Positions 1 through 8,377 of a stretch of 23,154 nucleotides of DNA are shown piece after piece (the stretch's first letter is position 1; each line of letters starts with the position of its first letter). The position numbers and the translations under genes were made by a program. Source of the DNA: Pseudomonadota bacterium. GTDB lineage: Bacteria; Pseudomonadota; Alphaproteobacteria; Azospirillales; Azospirillaceae. The notes below the pieces were generated by a model. That model did not search any database. It was not told where the DNA came from and worked only from the letters and a program-made list of their open reading frames with translations. The stretch covers positions 1 through 23,154 of the forward strand of contig JAEYOB010000231.1 in NCBI GenBank assembly GCA_023412175.1, given 5' to 3'.

Positions 1-173
1 GCCTTGTACTTGGGAAACACGAGATCGGGTGATCCTGGGAGCTTCCGGTCGTGCAGCCGGAATCTCAGGCCGATTCCATGCAGCGATCGGCGCAACGCCA
101 TTTCCGGCGCCGTGTCCTTGCGTCCTATCTTGGACATCAAGCTGGAACGCGTATGGGGATCGACCCTGTCCAT
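1..173 (-). CDS. vsr: Very short patch repair (Vsr) endonuclease, N-terminal part, cut by window edge
   Basis: Reading the minus strand from the ATG at 173 gives 57 codons with no stop, beginning MDRVDPHTRSSLMSKIGRKD. This matches the N-terminus of Vsr: the 'TRSxxM..I...DT..E..LR..L...G..FR' signature, then LPGSPD, whose Asp (residue 50) lines up with the catalytic Asp51 of E. coli Vsr. Vsr nicks 5' of T in T:G mismatches produced by deamination of 5-methylcytosine, so it protects DNA in cells carrying a cytosine methyltransferase. The start is backed by an AGGA about 8 nt upstream. It lies in the same direction as, and about 200 bp downstream of, the helicase gene of a cluster headed by a 5mC methyltransferase, which fits its job. 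The zinc-binding and C-terminal parts lie outside the window, so intactness cannot be judged. Confidence 0.85.
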   Translation of the reverse strand, partial: MDRVDPHTRSSLMSKIGRKDTAPEMALRRSLHGIGLRFRLHDRKLPGSPDLVFPKYK

Positions 174-371
174 GCATACCGTCCTGGTGCGCCGCCGGGC
201 CGCGTTGACGGACGCCCCGCTTATCGCCAACAGTCGGAAAAAAACCGTGGCCGAAGCGCATGAGGGCATCCTGCCGCTGGGTCGTGGGTGGCGTCAACGA
301 CTTCGTGTCGACCCGATGCGGAGGCAACGCCGGGGGGGCGGTTGGGTGCCGTCCCTCCCCGGCGCGTACCG
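174..371. other. Spacer between druE stop and vsr start
   Basis: No gene is recognised here. Read on the minus strand it contains a run of seven T near 239-245, but I see no convincing GC-rich stem before it, so I do not call a terminator. The spacing leaves room for a separate vsr promoter; none is obvious. Confidence 0.4.
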
Positions 372-3300
372 TTAGGGTACGTCCAACGGCCTATTACGGG
401 CATCGTCCAGCGCGCGAACCGGTCGACGGATGGCGTCGAAGGTGTCGACGAAGGCGATGTCCGGGTTCCCAGCGTCGGCTATCGCGGAACGCAGCGGCTC
501 GGCGTCGCTGCCTTCGGCGTCCAGGCGCCAGAAGGGGTGGACGATCAGGAACGCCTGGGTACGCCCCCCTCTCGTCCAACTCACCATTGGCAGCCCTTGC
601 GAACCGACTGCTCTCCAGTCCATCCGCCCGGGGCGCAGGCTGACGATTTCTTCCGCGGCGCGGCGCGCGATGGAATGCCAATCCGCCAGCTCCGGGAAGG
701 CATCCCAGCGGTCGTCGGCCCCCGAGCGGTACGCAGGGTCCAGCATGGCCCGGAGGAAGCCGAGTCCGAGGCGCCAGTCGAGCAGGCCGTGGTAGCCGCG
801 GTTGCCATACCTCTGGAGGCAGACGTAGCAGGCTTGGCTGCACGCCTCGCGGTGCCGATGGTCGAGGAACGGACCCACCAGGGGATCGTCATGCGCGCTG
901 TTCAGCATGGACTCGACGAGATGCGAGATGAGCGGCCTGCCATCCCTCTCCGGCGTCCCGAGACGGCGGCAGAAGCCAGCTCCGTTGACCAGCGTGTCCG
1001 CCATCTGCAACAGGGGCCGCCCCTGCCGCAGACGGGGTTCGAGGATCTCGAACTCTTCGGGGGCGATGTCGAGTGCGAGCGCCGCCCGCTGGATCAGCAG
1101 CTGGACCGCGCTGATGGCCGCTGCCCGAACGCTCGTCTGATGAAATGCGCGGCCGAGTCGGTTCAAGGCCAAGCCGTCGGGAATCTCCCTGACGGTCACG
1201 TAGAGGGAGTCGGTTGCCTTCGTCGCCAGAAGCCGCACGTTGTCCGACGTCCCGAGATCGCCCGGAGCCCACTTGCGCCGATCCGTCGCTTCGTCCACGG
1301 AAACGAACTGGTTCTTCAGCTCGAAGGTGACGCCGGGGCGCCCCGGAACTCTGCACCGCTGCTGATGGACGTGGGTGACCGCGTACCCATGCGGGTTACC
1401 GTCCTCGCCCAACGGTCCGTCGTTCGTCCTAATGATGGCGGCGTCGTCGCCGATTCCGACCGCCAGGTTGGTCCCATCGACCGGCGTCGTCTCCACTTCG
1501 CGGATTTCCGAGGCCGTCTCCCGACGGACCGAAACGGGGGTCTCGTCCTCGTCCGCGGTGTCGGCCGTGAACGAGGTCCTGAACCCTTCAGGGACGAAGT
1601 ACTCGCGGAATCGGTCCGGGGGCAGCATCTCTCCGCAGTCGCCGCACGCAACGGCCTCGTGGACGGGGCGGTCGCTGCTCGTCGTCCCGCCGCAGTTCGG
1701 GCAGCGGCCGATGTGACGACTCTCGACGTACCATTGGTCGTCGGGGGGCCTCATGCGAGCGAAGGTATCCCTCACCGTCGGTGCCTGGAGCGATGCGGTG
1801 AAGCCTATCCCCTCATGCTTCCGTTTGTCGCGGACGAGCGTCCGTCCGGGTGCGAACTCGTAGATCGCGAGGTCGAGCTCCCGATCGATCGTGTCCCATT
1901 CGAGTTCCTTGCGCTCGTTCTGCTCCAAGCCCACGTACAGAAGGCGAACCCGCGTCGGCATGCCGTACATCGGCATCAAGGCGTTCTCGGCCAGGAAGTT
2001 TGCGAGGTTCCCTCCCCTCCTGACCCCGGCCTCCCTGAGGCCCATGATGCGATCCATGAGAGCGGGCACGTTGGCTCTGGCGATCAGTTCTTCGGCGCGT
2101 CCCGGCCTGCCGAGCCCGAGGACTTGCGCGAAGCCGTCTCGCTCCGCGACCGTTTCGGACAGGGCGCCGCGGAGCCTGTCCTCCCACCCACGTTGCGGAT
2201 CGTAGAATTCCATGCAGGGCACGAATTCGCCATGCACGTCGGGACGGTCGACGTCATCGCCGGGATACCCGGCCCCCATGCGCCTGCGCACCAGATCGAA
2301 CGCCGCCGTCAGCCACACCTTGTGGAGAAGCCGCAGCGGGATGTCGAGGTGGTCCGGCGTCAGGAACGGCGGCGGTGGCGCATCGCCGGTGATGGACTTT
2401 GGATGGCGGAAGTAGTGCAGATCGTGACTGCGGCTCCTGCACAGGGTCGTGACGACGGAGAAGGCTTGGCCTCGCCGTCCCGCACGCCCCACGCGTTGCT
2501 GGTAGTTGAAGCGCATGGGGGGCATGTTCGCTTGGTAGACCGCCTGCAGGGATCCGATGTCGATGCCCACCTCCATCGTGGTGGTCACCGAAAGCATGTC
2601 GATCTCGCTCGCCCTCCTCTCGATCGTCGTGTCGCGGTCCGTCGGGCGTTCCACGAAGATGCCCCGGAAGCGCCTCAGACGTTCGGCTGGCGCTCCGGTC
2701 TGACCGGTCATTTCCTCGCAGCGCAGACGGAACGTGGACAGCCCTTCCCGGCGGGTGCGCGCGATGCGCCTCGAGAGGAAGTGCCGATCCCAGAGCTCCC
2801 CGACGATGCCGAGCGGGCGGCTTGGGAGGGCTCTGCAGCACCGCGTGCAGAAGCCCGTGCCGCGGTGCAGGTGTACACGGCCGCAATTCTCACAACGGTA
2901 ATAAGGATGGGCGGATTCGACGAGCCGTACCGTCAGCTTCGACGGCTCGATCAGGCCATTGCGGTGGCCGAGCCTGTCGAAGCTGTCGAGGACGTCCTGG
3001 ATCTCGGCGTACCAGTCGGTCGCCGACGCGGCGGCGAAATTCGCGAAGCGTCTGTTCGTGACCTGGCGGGCGTCCGTCCACGGCTTGGTCTCGCCGTCCC
3101 GGACCCACTTGTTTCCCTGCACACGGTAGGCATCCGAGAAGACACGGAGGTACGCGTCGAGGCGGTCGGACCGTTCGTCCTGGACCTTGACGACGGAGGG
3201 GTAACCGAGCCCGGTCTCTTCGAGGGCGAAGTACGTCTTGGAGAAGAGCACCTCGTCGACGAGCGGCCGTTGATCCTCTGTGATCGTGGTGCGGGCGCCC

Positions 3301-6254
3301 TGACGCTGGACGTCACGGTCGCCGTGCCGATACCGGATCTCCCCGTCCATGATCTCGAAGAGGTCGTGCCAGGCGAATCCCTCAATGGAGGCGATGCCGA
3401 CATCGTCGATCGGATGAACGCCGAGTTCGACCATGCGGGCGAGCAGCGGGTTGGCGGCCATCGTAGGGCTTTGGCCGATGGGCATTTCGATGATGCTCGC
3501 CAAGGCTACCCGGTCCGGATCGGTCGATGAAGGAAGCTCCTCCGTTTCTTTCAGTTGCTTCAGAAGCTCCACCGCGCGCGCGGTGTCGCCGCGGTCCATC
3601 GCCTCCCTGGCAAGCCTCTTCAGCTCCTCACCCGTCGGCTTGGCGGCCGCCGCGGTCTTCTGGTCACGAAGCAGTTCGACGAGCATGTGGCGGCGGAGAT
3701 CTTGGTGGTGCCTCCGTTCGATGTTCAGGGCGGCCCGCGCCGCTTCCTGACGACTGTCCGAAAACACCACCGCCTTCGCCGCAGCGCCGGTGGCTTTCAA
3801 CAATTCGAACAGCTCGGTGGCGATGAGCTGGGACGTCTTGGCGAAGCCGGTGCGGAAGCTCCGGATCGGCGACTTGCGGCCAGTGGTCCTTCGAGAGTAG
3901 TCCGTTCCGCAAGCGGGGCAGCAGTACGGCGATGCAGTCCCGGGACGCTGCGTGCGGGCCGCCCCGCCCTTCGTCACCCGGAACAGCTGGCCTCGGATCA
4001 AGCCGCCGTCCGCATCCGCACCGTCCAGCCCCCTGACTTGCCCGTTGCGGGCGTCCAGCACGACCTCCTCCCACGCCTCGTCACCGGAGTCCCCCTTTTC
4101 GGCGTTCTCCGTGCTCGGCCAGAACACCGCAAAGTGGCGGTGGCTGAGGTCCTCGAAGTTTCCCAGACTGCTCAACTCGGGCAGGTTCTCCAAGTCCGGC
4201 GACGACGGGAGAAGCTCCACCGACTTCTCCCGACCATTCCCGAACTCACCGCGACAGCCGCCGATGAACACGTCGCCGCACGCTTCGCAGTACAGCAGCT
4301 CGAACACCCGTTGCAGAGTGCCGTCGCTTCTCCGGGCGTAGGTCGTCCCGCGTTCGATCGTCAGACCATCGAAGACGAGAGCTCCCCCGTCGTATCTCGG
4401 TGTCGCGAACAGCCCTTCCAGCGACCTGATGAAGATGTGCTCCCGGAAGCTGGTCGTGCCTTCCGCGACGGACTGGCCATAGAGCGGGCGCAGCCGATCG
4501 CCCAGGCCGCGCAGGATGAGCAGGCCCCGCAGCGCGTCGGTCGCGTCTCGGCTTCCGAAGAGCGTCTCGGCGATCCGTCCGACGTCCGTCGCCCTGAGGC
4601 GGTTTCCGTCATCGGGATCACGGCAGGCGTGCACGAGGGCCGCTGCCGACGCCTCGACGGCGGCCTTCGCCCTGTGCTCCGGTCCCTTCGCCCCGCCTCC
4701 GCACAGCGCCGCGTACGCGGTGGCGACCGCTTCGTCCAGCTCGTTCGTCCGTTTGGAAACGCCCGCCGTGAATTCAGCATCCCCGCCCAGCGCGCGCGTG
4801 ATCCGTTGGAACGGTGCGGCGGCGAGAGGAAGGGAGATGGACAGGTCCGGCACGACGGGAGTGCCGGGAACGATGCAGGAGCGCCAGAATTCCTGGTTCG
4901 ACGCTCCCTCGCACCCGGCCGCGGCAAACGAGCCGAGCGGACCGAAGAAGTCGGCCAAGTATTTGAAGCTCTTCTCCCCGTCCTCCCCTTCAAGCGGCAG
5001 CGACGCGCTGGACGCCAGGATGCGAAGCTTGTGGCGGTGTTCGGGGCGGTGCAGGCCGAGGCGGTGGATCAGGGCGCGCACGAGATACGCGACCTCGGTT
5101 CCCGCCGAGCCGCGGACGAGATGCAGTTCGTCCAGCACCAGGAAGAAATAGGCGTCGGGGTCGGCCTCAAGCCATTTTCGGGTCCGCGCGAAGATCGGGG
5201 CGTCGATTTCGCGCGATAGCATCGTGCCGAGCATCGACACGTTGGTCACCAGGATGTCCGGCGGGGTCTCCTGCATGTCCCAGCGGCTGACCAGTTCTCC
5301 GCCGTCCGTCGCGGGAAACAGGAACCGGGAGGGATCGTGCTGCGCGCCACGGCGTTCCGCCGCGGCCTGCTCGCGACGATCGAATTCCCTGGCCTCGTCC
5401 TGCATCGCCGTCATCTTGGCCATCGCCTCGGCGAGCCGCTCCGTCCGCCTGCGCACCTTGTCCTGCTCTTCGGGGTCGTCGGCCCGCCGCGGATGGACTC
5501 GATGCCCCGTGACAGGGGTGGCGCTCGTGTAGCGCCCGAAAAAGATGCGGTTGCCGTCGAAGCGGGCGTCCATCACTGCCTGGGCCTCGTCTGAGTCCAG
5601 GGTCCTGCGCAGACGGGTGAGCTGGTCCTCCACCAGCGCGTTCATCGGATAGAGCACGATCGCCCGGACGGCCTTGGGACGGTCGGGGGCTTCCAGGCTC
5701 CGGTGAGCCGTGAAGCGGCTGCGGTCGGTTTCCCACCACCGCTCCCTCAGATACCCAGGCCGCGGCTTCGGCCACCGGGTCGCCTCCGCCGCGATGGTGG
5801 CGAGAATGGGAAGCATGAACGATTCGGTTTTCCCCGAGCCGGTGCCCGACGTCACGATTCCGGGCCGCCCCGCGCGGGTCCCGCGCGCCAGCATCTCCAT
5901 CTGATGCGCGTACGGACGCAGGTGCTCCGGGCTCTCGCGACGGAGTGGCCCGCTGGACGGGATTCCGGGAAAGAGGCCCGACAGGGCCAGCTCCACGAAC
6001 GCCTCGCGGGCCTCGGGGCTGAAGTGTTCGAGGGGATTGCCGTCCGCGCGGTCGACGAGCTCCTCCAGCCGATAGGCCGCGGTGGCGTAGCGAGGAACGG
6101 GTTCGATGAATGGATCGGTGGCGAGCGTACCAGGCTCGCGGAGAATGCGGCGGCGTTCTTGCGCGAGATCGTCGCGGCGGATCCGAAACGCCGTGTCGAG
6201 ATAGGAGATGAAGAACTCGCGAAGGCGCTCGAAGCCGCCGATTGGATCAAGCAT
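372..6254 (-). CDS. druE: Druantia helicase DruE (DEXH box, zinc clusters, DUF1998-type C-terminus)
   Basis: A 1960-residue superfamily 2 helicase, the signature protein shared by Druantia types I-III, whose DruE proteins are about this long. Visible motifs: Walker A TSGTGSGKTES (135-145), motif Ia YPMNALVEDQ, motif II DELH (about 376), SAS (motif III), VVFSDSRQEAAR, the motif V/VI block EVGIDIGSLQAVYQANMPP and QQRVGRAGRRG (about 1250). Several CxxC pairs follow: YYRCENCGRVH with CTRCC, and CPNCGG with CGDCG. Near residue 1805 the motif CSQACYVCLQRYGNRGYH is typical of DUF1998/MrfA-type helicases. The start ATG overlaps the end of druG by 8 nt, with GGAA just upstream, implying coupled translation. 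It is presumed to be a DNA translocase or unwinding motor of the defence complex; substrate and partners cannot be read from sequence. A DISARM drmA/drmB pair is less likely because helicase and DUF1998 parts sit in one very long chain. Confidence 0.9.
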   Translation of the reverse strand: MLDPIGGFERLREFFISYLDTAFRIRRDDLAQERRRILREPGTLATDPFIEPVPRYATAAYRLEELVDRADGNPLEHFSPEAREAFVELALSGLFPGIPSSGPLRRESPEHLRPYAHQMEMLARGTRAGRPGIVTSGTGSGKTESFMLPILATIAAEATRWPKPRPGYLRERWWETDRSRFTAHRSLEAPDRPKAVRAIVLYPMNALVEDQLTRLRRTLDSDEAQAVMDARFDGNRIFFGRYTSATPVTGHRVHPRRADDPEEQDKVRRRTERLAEAMAKMTAMQDEAREFDRREQAAAERRGAQHDPSRFLFPATDGGELVSRWDMQETPPDILVTNVSMLGTMLSREIDAPIFARTRKWLEADPDAYFFLVLDELHLVRGSAGTEVAYLVRALIHRLGLHRPEHRHKLRILASSASLPLEGEDGEKSFKYLADFFGPLGSFAAAGCEGASNQEFWRSCIVPGTPVVPDLSISLPLAAAPFQRITRALGGDAEFTAGVSKRTNELDEAVATAYAALCGGGAKGPEHRAKAAVEASAAALVHACRDPDDGNRLRATDVGRIAETLFGSRDATDALRGLLILRGLGDRLRPLYGQSVAEGTTSFREHIFIRSLEGLFATPRYDGGALVFDGLTIERGTTYARRSDGTLQRVFELLYCEACGDVFIGGCRGEFGNGREKSVELLPSSPDLENLPELSSLGNFEDLSHRHFAVFWPSTENAEKGDSGDEAWEEVVLDARNGQVRGLDGADADGGLIRGQLFRVTKGGAARTQRPGTASPYCCPACGTDYSRRTTGRKSPIRSFRTGFAKTSQLIATELFELLKATGAAAKAVVFSDSRQEAARAALNIERRHHQDLRRHMLVELLRDQKTAAAAKPTGEELKRLAREAMDRGDTARAVELLKQLKETEELPSSTDPDRVALASIIEMPIGQSPTMAANPLLARMVELGVHPIDDVGIASIEGFAWHDLFEIMDGEIRYRHGDRDVQRQGARTTITEDQRPLVDEVLFSKTYFALEETGLGYPSVVKVQDERSDRLDAYLRVFSDAYRVQGNKWVRDGETKPWTDARQVTNRRFANFAAASATDWYAEIQDVLDSFDRLGHRNGLIEPSKLTVRLVESAHPYYRCENCGRVHLHRGTGFCTRCCRALPSRPLGIVGELWDRHFLSRRIARTRREGLSTFRLRCEEMTGQTGAPAERLRRFRGIFVERPTDRDTTIERRASEIDMLSVTTTMEVGIDIGSLQAVYQANMPPMRFNYQQRVGRAGRRGQAFSVVTTLCRSRSHDLHYFRHPKSITGDAPPPPFLTPDHLDIPLRLLHKVWLTAAFDLVRRRMGAGYPGDDVDRPDVHGEFVPCMEFYDPQRGWEDRLRGALSETVAERDGFAQVLGLGRPGRAEELIARANVPALMDRIMGLREAGVRRGGNLANFLAENALMPMYGMPTRVRLLYVGLEQNERKELEWDTIDRELDLAIYEFAPGRTLVRDKRKHEGIGFTASLQAPTVRDTFARMRPPDDQWYVESRHIGRCPNCGGTTSSDRPVHEAVACGDCGEMLPPDRFREYFVPEGFRTSFTADTADEDETPVSVRRETASEIREVETTPVDGTNLAVGIGDDAAIIRTNDGPLGEDGNPHGYAVTHVHQQRCRVPGRPGVTFELKNQFVSVDEATDRRKWAPGDLGTSDNVRLLATKATDSLYVTVREIPDGLALNRLGRAFHQTSVRAAAISAVQLLIQRAALALDIAPEEFEILEPRLRQGRPLLQMADTLVNGAGFCRRLGTPERDGRPLISHLVESMLNSAHDDPLVGPFLDHRHREACSQACYVCLQRYGNRGYHGLLDWRLGLGFLRAMLDPAYRSGADDRWDAFPELADWHSIARRAAEEIVSLRPGRMDWRAVGSQGLPMVSWTRGGRTQAFLIVHPFWRLDAEGSDAEPLRSAIADAGNPDIAFVDTFDAIRRPVRALDDARNRPLDVP

Positions 6255-8346
6255 TGTTCGTTCCGTTCGTCAGCGAACCGTTGGAAATCATCTTGGCCAA
6301 GGCCGCGCGTCCGGCCTCGAAACGCGTTCCGCCCACGTCGCGGAAGGCATCCAGGGCCTCGGCCGCGAGGGTCGGACCCTGGTCCGGCATGGTCGTCCGA
6401 GCGGCCCGGAGGATCATGGCCCCACGTTCCGCGGAGAGGGCGTCACGGGGCGTGTTGGACGCTAGTTTCAGCGCGCTGTCCTTCGCCCATTCGTCCACCT
6501 TGAGCGGCCCGTCGATGCCGGTCAGAACGGTGGGGGGACCGGCGTCCTCCAGAGCAAAGGCCCTGAGCACGGCTCGGATCGCGGCGTCGGGGCCGTCGTC
6601 GGGTGGCGGGATCAGAAGCCCCGCGAACGCGTCCATGGTCGAGCGCTGGGGAGCCATGGGCGGCCCATCGACGATCCCGGCGAGCAGCAGGTTCCGTGGA
6701 CGCGAGCGGAGCCTGAGAGCGCTACCGAGCGCCGGGAGCCACAGATCGAGTGGGGACGCCTGCATGCGGTCGAAGACGAACAGGACCGCACGGTCGGGTC
6801 GGTTGCAGGCGGCGGTCCAGGCATGCGCGAAGGCGGTCGCCGAACCGATGCCGGGCTGGCGCCACACGTCGTCCACCGAGATGACGGTGGGGTCGAGAAC
6901 CGCCCGCCGCAGCCGACCACCCGCGACCGCGTGACAATAGGCTTCCAACAGTGCCCTGCCGCCGGACCCTTGGAGCACCACCAACTCGCCCGCCCGCGCG
7001 AGGACGTCGAGTTCTCCGAGGCGGAGAGAGGAGACGCCCCACCGATCCGCGACGTCGTCGAGGCGCGGCCCGAGCTCCTCGAGCGACACCGGTCCGGCCT
7101 CCCCTCCCAGGTCGGCCGCCCAGGGCGGTAGCTCGGGAGGACAGACGTTGGTTCCCGATGTCCCACTGACCACTACGGCAAGTCGGTCCGCCATGCGGCG
7201 AACCGATGCCCCGGCCGCCTTCGGAGCCAATTGGAACACGTCATGGATTTCGGAGACCTCGTCGGCGAGCACATCGGCCAGCTGCTGCCGTTTGCGCTCG
7301 ATCTCCGCCGTTTCCGCAAGGAGGGCATCACGCCGATCCAGGGCGAGATTGATTTCACTCCTGATGCCGTCGAGCCGTCCGACCAGCTCCGCGTTCTCCC
7401 GTTCGAACTGCTCCTGGAGGTTCTTTTCCAGCTGTCCGCGGAGTTCCCCCTCCAGTTCGGCTCGTCGCTTTTCGACGTCTAGGCCGATCCGCTCCTCAAT
7501 CGGCTTCATGCCCTCCAGCGTCTCGACGATGGCGTCCAGGTCCGCGACGTTCGCGGCAAAATCGGGCAGGAAGGCTCTGATGCGCTTGGCCATCACCTCC
7601 CATTCGGCTCGGTCGTGCGGCCACAGTCTGCTCTCGCTGAGAGCTCCGGCGAGCCTTTCCACAGCGTCCTTGGTGAGATGGACCCAATCGTTGCCGCCCT
7701 GTTTGAGGGCTTGGCGGCGCAGGCGGGCGACGGCTCTCGGGAAGAACTCGCGATCCGGACTCCAGTCGATCCTGCCGATCGGCTCGCCCGCCTCACGCCC
7801 GGGAATGAGGAACTTCCGCCGTTCCGACACGGCGTCGCCCGAGACGGGCTTGGACGCATGGAACAACTCCAATCGCTCGAGCGGAGTGGCCGCTGGCACC
7901 CAAAGACCGCCTCGATGCTCGTCCCGTTCCAAGCGGACCCGTACATAGTCGCCGTTTTCGAGCAGGATGATGCAGTCACCCAGTGGGGACCAGGCGAGAC
8001 GAAGGCCCTCTTCGACGACCTTGCGACGGGCTTGCTCCATCGGAATCGACGAGAGGTCAATGACGTCCGTGGCGAGCGAGGGCACCGGGACCTTCGCCAC
8101 GACGAAGCGGTCGCCTTTCTTCTGCGGGTCATACCGCGGGTTGGCCTCGATCTTGAAGGTCCAAAAACTACCTTCGGGGATTCGGAGCGTCTCCGGAAGG
8201 ACGCTGAACACCTTGCCTTCGTCGGGGAAGCCGTACTCCCGGTCCACCACGGATTTCCAGCCGTCGTCGGTCGCCACCAGCAGCGGCTCGAATCTGGAGA
8301 AGTTGTGCGCGGAATAGGCGCATCGACCAAGATAGTACGGTTGCAT
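6247..8346 (-). CDS. druG: Druantia type II protein DruG (coiled coil, degenerate P-loop-like region)
   Basis: A 699-residue protein between the DruF and DruE genes; the name rests on gene order in type II Druantia (druM-F-G-E), not on a recognised enzyme domain. An N-terminal alpha/beta part (1-270) is followed by a charged heptad-like segment (about 283-362, rich in E, R, L and Q) that should form a coiled coil. The C-terminal part has a hydrophobic strand then GSGGRAL (about 460-466), resembling a P-loop without the usual GK[ST]. AVLFVFDRM (520-528) resembles a Walker B strand and LLLAGI (553-558) another core strand. I infer a degenerate, possibly inactive ATPase fold. The start ATG has GGGAG 9 nt upstream. 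The gene follows druF after 31 nt and overlaps druE by 8 nt. No signal peptide or membrane segment is seen, so it is probably cytoplasmic. Confidence 0.72.
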   Translation of the reverse strand: MQPYYLGRCAYSAHNFSRFEPLLVATDDGWKSVVDREYGFPDEGKVFSVLPETLRIPEGSFWTFKIEANPRYDPQKKGDRFVVAKVPVPSLATDVIDLSSIPMEQARRKVVEEGLRLAWSPLGDCIILLENGDYVRVRLERDEHRGGLWVPAATPLERLELFHASKPVSGDAVSERRKFLIPGREAGEPIGRIDWSPDREFFPRAVARLRRQALKQGGNDWVHLTKDAVERLAGALSESRLWPHDRAEWEVMAKRIRAFLPDFAANVADLDAIVETLEGMKPIEERIGLDVEKRRAELEGELRGQLEKNLQEQFERENAELVGRLDGIRSEINLALDRRDALLAETAEIERKRQQLADVLADEVSEIHDVFQLAPKAAGASVRRMADRLAVVVSGTSGTNVCPPELPPWAADLGGEAGPVSLEELGPRLDDVADRWGVSSLRLGELDVLARAGELVVLQGSGGRALLEAYCHAVAGGRLRRAVLDPTVISVDDVWRQPGIGSATAFAHAWTAACNRPDRAVLFVFDRMQASPLDLWLPALGSALRLRSRPRNLLLAGIVDGPPMAPQRSTMDAFAGLLIPPPDDGPDAAIRAVLRAFALEDAGPPTVLTGIDGPLKVDEWAKDSALKLASNTPRDALSAERGAMILRAARTTMPDQGPTLAAEALDAFRDVGGTRFEAGRAALAKMISNGSLTNGTNNA

Positions 8347-8377
8347 GTTACCAGGCTCCCATTAGGTCGAGCGAGAG

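Noticed and set aside
288..3530. 1080-codon plus-strand open frame opposite druE
   Set aside because: It is antisense to the helicase, whose motifs are unmistakable. Such long antisense frames are expected in GC-rich DNA, and its sequence resembles no family.
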